The notes under the pieces were generated by a model. The model was not told where the DNA came from, ran no database searches, and worked only from the letters and a program-made list of their open reading frames with translations. A DNA stretch of 64,000 nucleotides from Myxococcales bacterium (GTDB taxonomy: Bacteria > Myxococcota_A > Polyangia > Polyangiales > Polyangiaceae), in assembly GCA_016706225.1 (NCBI GenBank), contig JADJKB010000024.1:62001-126000 (forward strand), written 5' to 3'. Shown here in pieces: positions 16,247 through 23,922 of this stretch. Numbering within the stretch: the stretch's first letter is position 1; each line of letters starts with the position of its first letter. The translations under genes and the position numbers were made by a program.

Positions 16247-17578
16247 TCAACCCCGCGCGAGCTTCTTGACGAACGGCTGCAGCGCCTCACTCAGCGTCGG
16301 GTCGGTCCGGTCCGTATAGGAGTAGGTCACGCGCACGGTCGGCTTGCCTATCGTCATCAGACGACGCAAATCGACCGGCGTTGCGATGACCACCACGTCG
16401 CAGTCGCAGCGAGCAATGGTGGCTTCGAGCTCGTGGATCTGGGCGTCGCCGTAGCCCATGGCCGGAAGCACCTGGGTCAGGTGCGGGTACTTCGCGAAGG
16501 TCTCGCGGAGCGTGCCCTGGGCGAAGGGTCTGGGATCGGTGAGCGTCGCGCCGTGGGCGCGCGCGGCGACCCAACCCGCGCCGTAGGGCATGCCCCCATG
16601 GGTCGTGGTCGGGCCATCTTCAATTACCAAGGCACGCGCGGCGCGGAGCAGCTCCGGTCGGTCGACCTCGATCGCCAAGTCCCCCTCGACCACGGTGGCG
16701 GTGGGGTTGGTCAATCGCGCCGCAATCCGCACCTCGTCCACCATCGCCGGGTCCGCAGTGCCGACCTTGCTGAGCACGAGCACGTCGGCCCGTCGCAGGT
16801 TCGTCTCGCCCGGGTAGAAACGAGCTTCGTCCCCCGGTCGGTGAGGGTCGAGCAGCACGACCTCGAAGTCCGATGCATAGAAGGGAAAGTCGTTGTTGCC
16901 TCCGTCCCACAAGACCACGTCCGCCTCTTGCTCGGCCGCGCGTAAGATTCGTTCGTAGTCGACCCCCGCAAAGACCACATGCCGCTGATTGATGTGAGGT
17001 TCGTACTCCTCCATCTCTTCGATGGTGCAGTGCTGAGCGCTGAGATCTTCGAGGGTCGCGAAGCGCTGCACCGCCTGAGCGGCAAGGTCACCGTACGGCA
17101 TCGGGTGGCGCACGATGGCCACTCTGGAGCCGGCGTCGCGCAGCAAGTTGGCGATGTGGCGGGTGGTCGGGCTCTTCCCCACGCCTGTTCGCACGGCGCA
17201 CACACTGAGCACCGGCTTCGTGGAGGCGAGCATGGTCGCCTTGGGACCGAGCAAGCGAAACCCTGCGCCCGCCGCCTGCGCACGACAGGCGTGGTGCATC
17301 ACCGTTCCGTGCTCGACATCGCTGTACGAAAAGACTACGTCGTCGATGTCGTGGGCTTCGATCAGGCGTTCGAGCTCCGCCTCGGGGTAGATTGGGATCC
17401 CCTCGGGGTAGAGCGGGCCGGCGAGGCTCGGCGGGTACCGGCGCCCCTCGATGTTCGGGATCTGCGTGGCGGTGAACGCCACCACCTGAACACTGGGATC
17501 GGCGCGAAATGCGACGTTGAAGTCGTGAAAGTCTCGTCCCGCGGCACCCAGGATCAGGAGCTTCGTCCGTTCCGGCAT
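16247..17578 (-). CDS. Cyclic 2,3-diphosphoglycerate synthetase-like P-loop GTPase (COG2403 type)
   Basis: I start at ATG MPERTKLLILGAAGRDFHDFN; a GTG three codons earlier is possible. The 443-aa protein has an N-terminal Rossmann-like part (GAAGRDFHDFN) and a P-loop at about residues 128-138 (AVRTGVGKSPTT), with DGGNNDFPF and VLSKVGTADP as further nucleotide-site segments. This architecture is that of the predicted GTPases related to archaeal cyclic 2,3-diphosphoglycerate synthetase. In bacteria the substrate is not established. It is divergent from the selenoprotein candidate by 122 bases, with no evident functional tie. Confidence 0.8.
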   Translation of the reverse strand: MPERTKLLILGAAGRDFHDFNVAFRADPSVQVVAFTATQIPNIEGRRYPPSLAGPLYPEGIPIYPEAELERLIEAHDIDDVVFSYSDVEHGTVMHHACRAQAAGAGFRLLGPKATMLASTKPVLSVCAVRTGVGKSPTTRHIANLLRDAGSRVAIVRHPMPYGDLAAQAVQRFATLEDLSAQHCTIEEMEEYEPHINQRHVVFAGVDYERILRAAEQEADVVLWDGGNNDFPFYASDFEVVLLDPHRPGDEARFYPGETNLRRADVLVLSKVGTADPAMVDEVRIAARLTNPTATVVEGDLAIEVDRPELLRAARALVIEDGPTTTHGGMPYGAGWVAARAHGATLTDPRPFAQGTLRETFAKYPHLTQVLPAMGYGDAQIHELEATIARCDCDVVVIATPVDLRRLMTIGKPTVRVTYSYTDRTDPTLSEALQPFVKKLARG

Positions 17579-17700
17579 ACGACCCACTCTCGCAGAATTG
17601 TTTTGGCGGCAGAAGTCCCGGAGCGGCGCAGTCTTTACCGTCCCTGTGCCAATTTGCGGTCAGTTGCGTGTGGGGCCGGCACGGGTTAGTCGGTTGAGCG

Positions 17701-18357
17701 ATGCCGATCCTGCTACAGCGTGCGCGGCTGCTCGGAATGTTCGGGCTGGGCGCGCTGGCGGTTCTTGGCTGTGAGTCCAAGCAGCGAGTGGCGCCTGGCG
17801 CCGGCTCCGCGACCACCGCGACGCCGAGGCCGAGCGCGGAGGGAAAGCTGCGGTTTCCGCCCGAGGCGCGCCGGGACTCGCCACCCAAGGGCATCGCCGA
17901 GAGTGCGCTGGCCGTGGGCAAGCCCGCGCCGGCGCTCGAGGGGCTTGCCTCGACGTCGGGCTCGTGGAGCCGCGCCTCGAAGGTGACGGCGCTCGTCTTC
18001 TACCGAGGGCACTGGTGACCCTACTGTCGCCGGCAGCTCGGGGAGTTGCAGAGTCAACGCGGTGAGTTCGAAAAGCGCGGCGCGGAGCTGGTAGCGCTCA
18101 GTGCGGATCCCGTCGAAACCAGCAAGGAGCTGGCCGGGCGCGAGAAGCTCTCGCTGACTCTGGTCTCGGATCCGGAGCGCAAGATCATTGGGGCTTTCGG
18201 CCTCGACGACCCGGGTAACGAAGTCTCCTGGCCCGCCGTCTACGTGCTCGGACCGGACGGGACCGTGGTCTACCGTGCGTTTCTCGAGACGTACAAGGAA
18301 CGGCCGCCGGTGGCGGACATCCTGGCTGCGGTCGAGCGCGCGAAGAACAAACGCTAG
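17701..18357 (+). CDS. Peroxiredoxin-like (AhpC/TSA) lipoprotein, probable selenoprotein with Sec106
   Basis: The frame runs from ATG 17701 through an in-frame TGA at 18016-18018 to TAG at 18355-18357, 218 aa if read through. The N-terminus is a lipoprotein signal (VLGC, Cys24). Before the TGA the sequence reads LVFYRGHW; after it PYCRRQLGELQ. AhpC/TSA-type proteins have YRGxWCPYC at this point, so the TGA replaces the first (peroxidatic) Cys of CxxC, giving UxxC. The rest, up to GTVVYRAF, is an ordinary thioredoxin-fold peroxiredoxin. A hairpin at 18033-18049 is placed like a bacterial SECIS. Alternative: a nonsense mutation or sequencing error, but codon quality is unchanged downstream. The role is likely extracytoplasmic peroxide or thiol redox. 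Confidence 0.85.
18016..18018 (+). other. In-frame TGA read as selenocysteine
   Basis: The codon lies between Trp and Pro of a YRGHW-x-PYC motif, exactly where homologous proteins have the peroxidatic Cys. TGC or TGT would differ by a single base. Confidence 0.8.
18033..18049 (+). promoter_or_regulatory. Candidate bacterial SECIS hairpin
   Basis: GCAGCTC pairs with GAGTTGC (seven pairs, one G-U) around a GGG loop. The loop begins 22 bases after the TGA. A short apical loop with G in its first two positions, 16-37 bases after the UGA, is what I recall as the published bSECIS consensus. It lies inside the coding sequence, as bacterial SECIS elements must. The nearer hairpin CTGTC-GCC-GGCAG (18024-18036) is too close to fit. 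Confidence 0.7.
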
Positions 18358-18437
18358 GGCGAAGAGTGGTTCAACCTGGGGCGGGCGCGAGGCGTCGTCC
18401 GCCTCTCCCCGTTGCGCTCGGCGCCGGCCCGCCGTGC

Positions 18438-18443
18438 TACGCT
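18438..18443 (+). promoter_or_regulatory. -10 element (TGCTACGCT) of LamG lipoprotein gene
   Basis: TACGCT preceded by TGC (extended -10) ends six bases before the ATG at 18450, so transcription would start at or beside the start codon. Confidence 0.55.
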
Positions 18444-18449
18444 TGCTCG

Positions 18450-19478
18450 ATGCGCAAGTGGTGGGTCAGCTTGGGCGGCTGCGTGCTTCTCTTGTCCTGC
18501 GGCGGAGAGGAGTTCGCGAGCTCCGGTTCGGGAGGCGCGAGTGGCACTGGTGGAACGAGCGGTACCGGGGGAGCCAGCGGCTCGGGCGGGGCAACCAGCG
18601 GCGGAGGTGGCGGGGCTCCTTCTGGCGGCGGGGCGGCGGGAACCGGGGCCACGGGCGGCGCGGCGGGGGGCGGCGGCGGAAACACTGGCGGCGGCGGCGG
18701 AAACACTGGCGGCGGCGGCGGGAACACTGGCGGCGGCGGCGGGAACACCGGCGGCGCAGCCGGAAGCAGCGGTGGCGGCGGCGGCACCGCGGGTAACGGC
18801 GGCTCTGGCGGAAGCACGGGCGGCACGGGCGGCACCGTCGCTGGCTGCGGCGTCCCGCCGGCAGTGCAGAGCAACCTCCTCTTGCACACGACCCTCGACA
18901 ACATGGGCGCTGCTCAGAACCCAGCGTTCATCAAGTCCCAGCAGGCGGGCTACGTCGTCGGCACGTTCGTGACGGAAGGCCCGTGCGCCGGCGCTTTCCA
19001 GGTGAGCCACAACTCTCACTGTGTGAAGTATCTCGCTCCGCAGAACCTGGACCTCCAGAAAGGCACCATCGACTTCTTCTTCAAGCCGAATTTCAACACG
19101 ACTGACGGCGTCAGCCACAAGCTCTTTGCGCTGACCAGTGGTTACATGCTCCTCAGCAAGACGGCGAGTCCCGAGAACTTCCTGAGCTTCGGCATGCCGA
19201 GCACGCCGATCGTGCAGATCGCGCCGGGCGACGTGGGGTTCGTGAACGGCCAGTGGAAGCGGATCACGGTGGCCTGGCTGGAGAACAGCGGGCAGATCAC
19301 CGTCAACATCTACCTGGACGGAGTGCAGAAGGGCACCGGAACAAAAGCCGTTCCGAGTGTCGCGGTCCCTTCGCCGCTGAACATGTACGTTGGAAACCTC
19401 GGCTGTGTCGCAGCGGACTACGGCGCGGGCGTGTACGACGACTTCAAGATCTACGACACGAACCTGCCTCCCCCCTGA
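18450..19478 (+). CDS. Stalked lipoprotein with LamG/concanavalin-like domain
   Basis: The start is the ATG with a lipoprotein signal (LLLSC, Cys17); product 342 aa. Residues about 25-130 are a Gly/Ser/Thr stalk that includes four 7-residue GGGGGNT-type repeats. The C-terminal 200 residues form one LamG-like jelly-roll domain (GTIDFFFKPNF, NGQWKRITVAW, INIYLDGVQKG-like, YDDFKIYDT). Such domains bind carbohydrates or proteins. It is probably surface-exposed. There is no catalytic signature. Confidence 0.8.
   Translation: MRKWWVSLGGCVLLLSCGGEEFASSGSGGASGTGGTSGTGGASGSGGATSGGGGGAPSGGGAAGTGATGGAAGGGGGNTGGGGGNTGGGGGNTGGGGGNTGGAAGSSGGGGGTAGNGGSGGSTGGTGGTVAGCGVPPAVQSNLLLHTTLDNMGAAQNPAFIKSQQAGYVVGTFVTEGPCAGAFQVSHNSHCVKYLAPQNLDLQKGTIDFFFKPNFNTTDGVSHKLFALTSGYMLLSKTASPENFLSFGMPSTPIVQIAPGDVGFVNGQWKRITVAWLENSGQITVNIYLDGVQKGTGTKAVPSVAVPSPLNMYVGNLGCVAADYGAGVYDDFKIYDTNLPPP
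18681..18764 (+). repeat. Four 21-bp coding repeats in the LamG lipoprotein stalk
   Basis: The unit begins AACACTGGCGGCGG and recurs at 18681, 18702, 18723 and 18744 with a period of exactly 21 bases, encoding a seven-residue Asn-Thr-poly-Gly unit. Near-identical tandem copies could change in number by slippage. Confidence 0.8.
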
Positions 19479-19630
19479 CGGCTCGGCCCGGTCGGCGTGC
19501 GCGCCCCGCTTGGTCGCTCCCGTCGGATGGGCGCCGAGGGCACGCGAGCTGGAAGAAGCAGGTCTCGACCTCATCGGTCGCGAAGCGTGGGTCGGGTGGC
19601 AGGCGCGCTCCCGACGAAGTGGCCTCCCGC

Positions 19631-19661
19631 TTGACAGAGCGCGGTTCCGGGCGCATCTAGA
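19631..19661 (+). promoter_or_regulatory. Promoter of the TetR/diiron operon
   Basis: TTGACA at 19631-19636 matches the sigma70 -35 consensus. TCTAGA at 19656-19661 is the likely -10 (19-base spacer), six bases before the ATG at 19668. The spacer is long, so the -10 assignment is tentative. Confidence 0.5.
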
Positions 19662-19667
19662 GCCTTC

Positions 19668-20399
19668 ATGCCGAGAACTGACATGTCAGTTCTGAGTCGA
19701 AGGGGGCCCCGCCGTAAGCCCCGATCCCCTCAGAAATCCGATGAAAAGCGCAGTTACAAGGCAGCGCCGGACCGCCGCCGGCAGATCCTGGACTGCGCCC
19801 TCGCGGCGTTCGCCGAGAAGGGCTACCACGCCGCCAGCATCGCCGACGTCTGCGGCCGCGCGGGCATCGGCCGCGCCACGCTGTACCAGTACTTCCAGGA
19901 CAAGCGCGATCTCCTGGCGGCCCTCGCCGAAGACATCGCAGCGCGGGTGGTCGAGGCGTGTGAAAACCGTCCCCCGCTCGACGTTCCGCCCGGATTCAAG
20001 CCTACCGAAGAGCAGGCGGTCCGTTTCATCGAGGGGCGGATCGTCACGGTGCTCTCGGTGGTGCTGGAGAATGCCGACACCGCACGCTTGGTGCTGCGCG
20101 CAGGGCGCGGCGCCGACGGTGTCGTCGACGAAATGCTGCGGCGGGTGGATCGCGCGGTGCTCGAGCGCTTCGAAGCCGAGCTGACTCTGGCCAAAGACGC
20201 GGGCGTGATTCGACCGGTCGATGTCGCGTTCGTCGCGCGGTTCTTCCTCGGCGGGGTCGAAAAGACCGTGCTCTCGTACCTCGAAGAGAACCGCCCTTGG
20301 GACGTTCGGCGCATTGCAAAAGAAGCCGCGCTGCTCGAGGTACTCGGAATATTTGCCCGTCCGAACTCGCATGAAGCCCCAGGAGCAACCGAGCCATGA
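19668..20399 (+). CDS. TetR-family transcriptional repressor
   Basis: This 243-aa protein has a basic N-terminal tail, then a TetR helix-turn-helix at about residues 36-82 (RRRQILDCALAAFAEKGYHAASIADVCGRAGIGR split over two helices, ending ATLYQYFQDKRDLL). The C-terminal two thirds are the alpha-helical ligand-binding domain. Another in-frame ATG at 19683 lies within the operator palindrome, so the true start is 19668 or 19683. The stop overlaps the ATG of the next gene (ATGA), so repressor and diiron protein form an operon that the repressor probably controls through the palindrome at its own start. Confidence 0.92.
   Translation: MPRTDMSVLSRRGPRRKPRSPQKSDEKRSYKAAPDRRRQILDCALAAFAEKGYHAASIADVCGRAGIGRATLYQYFQDKRDLLAALAEDIAARVVEACENRPPLDVPPGFKPTEEQAVRFIEGRIVTVLSVVLENADTARLVLRAGRGADGVVDEMLRRVDRAVLERFEAELTLAKDAGVIRPVDVAFVARFFLGGVEKTVLSYLEENRPWDVRRIAKEAALLEVLGIFARPNSHEAPGATEP
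19674..19693. promoter_or_regulatory. Perfect 20-bp palindrome, probable TetR operator
   Basis: AGAACTGACATGTCAGTTCT is a perfect palindrome overlapping the first codons of the TetR gene and lying just downstream of its promoter. Length and placement fit an autoregulatory TetR-dimer operator. Confidence 0.75.
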
Positions 20400-21361
20400 A
20401 GTTTTCCGCCAAAGCCTTCCCGCCCAAGGACATGTTCGCCGAGCGTGCGGAAGAGGACGCCACGACGAAGACCAAGCGGCTCGAACGCCTCTACGATCTC
20501 ACCCGGGAGTTCGCCTGGGACGGGCCCGCGCTGCTCGCCGAGCTGATCGAGAAACACGGGGCGCCGGGCAGTGGCATGTCCGCCGAAGTCCGCACGCGCC
20601 TCTCGCGGGTGTTGACGGTCTTGATGTGGGGCGAACTCGCGGCGTGGAACATCTCTGCGGATATCGCGCTCGAGATCGAGGACCTCGACGCAAAGATGGC
20701 CGCGACGGGGCAGGTCTTCGACGAAGCGCGACACTTCCGCGTGCTCTCCGCCTACGTCCGTGAGCTCGGCATGGACCCCGAAATGGGGGCGCTTCCCCGG
20801 ACTTTGCTGCGCAAAGTGCTGGCCGCGCCGACCTTGGCCACGAAGCTGGTCGGCATGCAGCTGTTGTTCGAGACGAACGCGGTGGTGCTGTTCCACAGCC
20901 TCGGCGAGAGTGGGATCTGCCCCATTCTCTCGGAGCTCTTGCCGTACTTCGAACGCGACGAGTCTCGGCACGTGGGGCTGGGTGTGATGTTCCTGCCGCG
21001 GCTGATCCAGAAGATGACCCCCGCGGAGGCGCGGCGGACCGCCCGCTTTCACACCGAATGCATCCTCTTGCTGATGGCCAGCGGGTTCTCGTTCCGTGAC
21101 GATTTCGAGAAGCTCGGCTTCGACCAGCGCAAGATGGCGACCCGCGTGACCAAGATGCAGGACGACGTCCTACGCGAGATGATCGAGCGTCACGGTAGGC
21201 GGGTGATGCGCGCCGTGGTGAACCCGCGGGACGGTTTCGGCCCCAAGGTACTCGACTTCATTCACCCGCCGGGCGGGCTCGACAGCGTGCCGACGTGGCA
21301 CCGAGGCGTTCACCGAGGCGCGACTCGCGCGATTGCGGTTCTCGACCGCGCCTTCAGCTGA
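20396..21361 (+). CDS. Ferritin-like diiron protein (putative oxygenase)
   Basis: This 321-aa all-helical protein overlaps the TetR gene by four bases. Helical pairs carry the diiron ligand pattern: Glu in GELAAWN, EARH in FDEARHFRVL, Glu in FETNAVVLFHS and ESRH in ERDESRHVGLG, that is two ExxH motifs on a ferritin-like four-helix bundle. The length and EARH/ESRH spacing resemble AurF-like or other diiron oxygenases rather than ferritin storage proteins. The substrate is unknown; control by TetR suggests a small hydrophobic inducer. Confidence 0.8.
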   Translation: MKFSAKAFPPKDMFAERAEEDATTKTKRLERLYDLTREFAWDGPALLAELIEKHGAPGSGMSAEVRTRLSRVLTVLMWGELAAWNISADIALEIEDLDAKMAATGQVFDEARHFRVLSAYVRELGMDPEMGALPRTLLRKVLAAPTLATKLVGMQLLFETNAVVLFHSLGESGICPILSELLPYFERDESRHVGLGVMFLPRLIQKMTPAEARRTARFHTECILLLMASGFSFRDDFEKLGFDQRKMATRVTKMQDDVLREMIERHGRRVMRAVVNPRDGFGPKVLDFIHPPGGLDSVPTWHRGVHRGATRAIAVLDRAFS

Positions 21362-21412
21362 GCGTCTGGCTCTGCGAAGACCAGAGAGCCATCGCCCTCG
21401 CGACGCGCTCTG

Positions 21413-22837
21413 TCAGTTCGCGTCGATGCGTCGGACCTGATTACCGCTGAGGACGTAGAGCTCTCCGTTGTCGTCCTCACCGAACGACGTCAGGCTGCCC
21501 TGGGTGATGTTGACCGCCGTGTTGCCCTGGGCGGCACCGCCGACGACCTTCAGAGCCCAGATCGTACCCTGGCAGTAGTCGCCGTAGAGGTACCAGCCCT
21601 GGAGGCAGGGGATCGCGCTGCCACGGTACACGTACCCGCCGGTTACCGAGCAGCCCTGGCTGTGCGGATACTCTTGAATTGGCGGCACCCCGGTCGGCGT
21701 GCACGTGCCGGAGGGGTAACAGTGAGTGCCTTCCATCACACTCCAGCCGTAGTTCTTCTTGCCCGCGCCCTTCGGCTCGAAGTCGATCTCTTCCCAGGCG
21801 TTTTGGCCCACATCGCCGATGTAGAGATCCCCCAACGTTTTGTCGAAGCTGAAGCGCCAAGGATTTCTGAGACCAAAATCCCAGATGAGCCCTTGCTGAT
21901 TGCCCGGCACCGAGGTCGTCGGTGAGTCCGGGTTGAGGCGCAAGATCTTGCCGAGGTTGGTGTTCAGATCCTGTCCTGCTTTGAAAGGATCACCGCCGCC
22001 TCCGCCGTCGCCGATGCCGGCGTACAGGTAGCCGTCGGGGCCGAACGCGATCATGCCGCCGTTGTGGTTGCTGTTGATGCTGTGGGCGATCTGCACGAGC
22101 TTCTGGACCTGCGCCGTCGCCGCGACATCCGGATTGCCTCCCGACACGCCGTACTCTGCGATGACGATGTCGCCGGTCGGGCTCGCGCTCTGGGTGTAGT
22201 AGACGAAGAAGCGGCCGTTCGTCGCGTACTGAGGATGGAACGCGAGCCCCAAGAGTCCGCGCTCGCCGCCGCTGGCAATCGTGCCCGCGATGTCGAGGAA
22301 AGGCGTGGCCAGGTTGGTGCCGTTCTTGATGATCGAGATCTGACCCGCCTGCCGCACGACGAAGAGTCGGTTCTTGTCGCCCGGTGGCGAGGTGAGAAAG
22401 ACTCCGGTCCCGCCCAGCGACGTGCCGACGTTCGTCAGCTTGAGCGCAGGCGGCGTTGCAGCGCAGGTCGTGCCCCCGGTCCCGCCGGTCGCGCCACCGG
22501 TTCCACCGCCGGTTCCGCCGGTTCCGCCGGTCGCGCCACCCGCGCCCGCGGCTCCGCCGGTCGCACCACCCGCGCCCGCAGCTCCGCCAGTTGCGCCACC
22601 CGCGCCCGCAGCTCCGCCAGTTGCGCCACCCGCGCCCGCGGCTCCGCCAGTTGCGCCGGCTGCACCTCCCGCGCCGGCTCCGCCGCCTCCGGTCGAAGCG
22701 TCGGCGCCGCCGGCTCCGCCTGTGCTCGCGCCGCCGCTGCCCGCGAAGTCGACGTCATCGTACCCGAGCAACTGACCGCAGGCGGTCGCTCCGGCGAACA
22801 AGCACACGCCAGCCCAACCCAGCCTTCGCATCACCAT
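21413..22837 (-). CDS. PQQ-type sugar/sorbosone dehydrogenase-like lipoprotein
   Basis: This 474-aa protein starts MVMRRLGWAG (ATG at 22831 also possible) with a lipoprotein signal (AGATAC). A stalk of Gly/Ala/Thr with four 10-residue repeats follows to about residue 125. The catalytic domain is a glucose/sorbosone dehydrogenase beta-propeller: GERGLLGLAFHPQY, HNGGMIAFGPDGYLYAGIGDGG, LGKILRLNPD, GLRNPWRFSFD and GDVGQNAWEEID are all family segments. In this family PQQ and calcium bind at the propeller centre. It would oxidise sugars or other aldoses outside the cytoplasm. No pqq genes are in the window. Confidence 0.88.
   Translation of the reverse strand: MVMRRLGWAGVCLFAGATACGQLLGYDDVDFAGSGGASTGGAGGADASTGGGGAGAGGAAGATGGAAGAGGATGGAAGAGGATGGAAGAGGATGGAAGAGGATGGTGGTGGGTGGATGGTGGTTCAATPPALKLTNVGTSLGGTGVFLTSPPGDKNRLFVVRQAGQISIIKNGTNLATPFLDIAGTIASGGERGLLGLAFHPQYATNGRFFVYYTQSASPTGDIVIAEYGVSGGNPDVAATAQVQKLVQIAHSINSNHNGGMIAFGPDGYLYAGIGDGGGGGDPFKAGQDLNTNLGKILRLNPDSPTTSVPGNQQGLIWDFGLRNPWRFSFDKTLGDLYIGDVGQNAWEEIDFEPKGAGKKNYGWSVMEGTHCYPSGTCTPTGVPPIQEYPHSQGCSVTGGYVYRGSAIPCLQGWYLYGDYCQGTIWALKVVGGAAQGNTAVNITQGSLTSFGEDDNGELYVLSGNQVRRIDAN
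22531..22650 (-). repeat. Four 30-bp coding repeats in the sugar-dehydrogenase stalk
   Basis: Four 30-base units (22531-22560, 22561-22590, 22591-22620, 22621-22650) differ by only one to three bases and encode a ten-residue Gly/Ala/Thr unit. Confidence 0.8.
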
Positions 22838-23073
22838 CGGGCAATGATTGCGTCGGGCGCTTCGGGCCGCAACTTACCCGGCAATAAGCGGCGGGGAGTG
22901 CCATTGGAGTGCCGCACTGCGACATGCCGATGGGCGGCTCGCCTTCGACGGGTGAACTGCGCTCGAGCCGCGCGGGAGGCGCAGTCTACTGCAACCCAAA
23001 CGCTCGTGCGATGCTCGGCGGGCTGACGAAGCGGAGTGATGCCGACGATGCCTGGGCTAGAGAGGGTGCTCCA

Positions 23074-23748
23074 GTGACGACGCCTCGTGAGAGCTCCGAG
23101 TGGTCGAGCGTCACTGCTGCTGACGGCTTCGCCGCCCACGAAGCCGTACAGCGCCACGCGCTCGCGGACCACGCGAAGGCATCCGACTGGGATAGGGTGT
23201 TGCGTGAGCTCGACGCGCGCCCCGACCTCGTGAACTCGTGGCGCCCAGGCGGGCAGGCGTGGTTCACGCCGCTCCATCACGCCGCCCGCGCCGGCGCGCC
23301 GCTCGACGTGGTCGGGCGACTGATGGCCCTCGGCGCGTGGCGAACGCTGCGGACTCGGACTGGGGAGCGACCACTGGAGATCGCTTTACGTCACCACCAC
23401 GCGCACCTCGTTGGGCCGCTCGAGCCAACCTTGATCCGCGCAGTGCCTGCTGACGCGCTCGCGACGTTGGAGGCACACTTCCACGCAATCATCCGCGAGC
23501 GCGCCGCCGACCTCGTGGAACAGCAGGCCTTGCGCTTGCCCGCGCTCGACGTCTTGCTCGAGCTCGCCGAGCCGCGAATGTGGTGTCCAGTCCCCGGCAT
23601 GTACGGGGGCTTCAGCTTCTGGCTGGAGCGCTGCGGCAGCGACCCAGTGATGATCACGGAGAGCTGGTCTCGGGTGGTGGATGGCTCGGGCCAGCGGCAC
23701 GAGGTTACGCGCGCCGGCGTTCGCGTGATCGCCGAGGGCTTCGTGTAG
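23074..23748 (+). CDS. Ankyrin-repeat protein
   Basis: I choose the GTG start preceded by GAGAGG (about eight bases); the frame is open further upstream but that stretch looks non-coding. The 224-aa protein has an ankyrin-like pair in its first half (WFTPLHHAARAGAPLDVV, followed by GERPLEIALRHHHAHLV). The second half has no recognisable motif; it contains WCPVPGMYGGFSFWLE, which looks like a beta-rich core. It is cytoplasmic (no signal). Ankyrin proteins bind other proteins; the partner is unknown. Confidence 0.7.
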   Translation: MTTPRESSEWSSVTAADGFAAHEAVQRHALADHAKASDWDRVLRELDARPDLVNSWRPGGQAWFTPLHHAARAGAPLDVVGRLMALGAWRTLRTRTGERPLEIALRHHHAHLVGPLEPTLIRAVPADALATLEAHFHAIIRERAADLVEQQALRLPALDVLLELAEPRMWCPVPGMYGGFSFWLERCGSDPVMITESWSRVVDGSGQRHEVTRAGVRVIAEGFV

Positions 23749-23922
23749 GTCGCTTGTATCCTCGGGACCGGGGCCATCGCCGAAGTATCGAGACTCGTGG
23801 CAGTTCCCGGTGCCCGCCGCCGCGCTCGCGGGATCCGTGCGACACTCGCCGGTGCCGGGAGCGGGCCGGCACGTGGCTGAGCCCGTAGTTCCGTTCTTAT
23901 CCAACGAATCGGGAGGACTTTG

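Noticed and set aside
18016..18018. TGA as a true stop or a pseudogene mark
   Set aside because: A pseudogene would be expected to collect further stops or frameshifts; the frame stays intact with protein-like sequence to the normal family end, and the TGA falls precisely on the catalytic Cys. Not excluded, only less likely.
18024..18036. CTGTC-GCC-GGCAG hairpin as the SECIS
   Set aside because: Its loop begins only 11 bases after the TGA, too close for a bacterial SECIS as I know the rule. The hairpin at 18033-18049 fits better.
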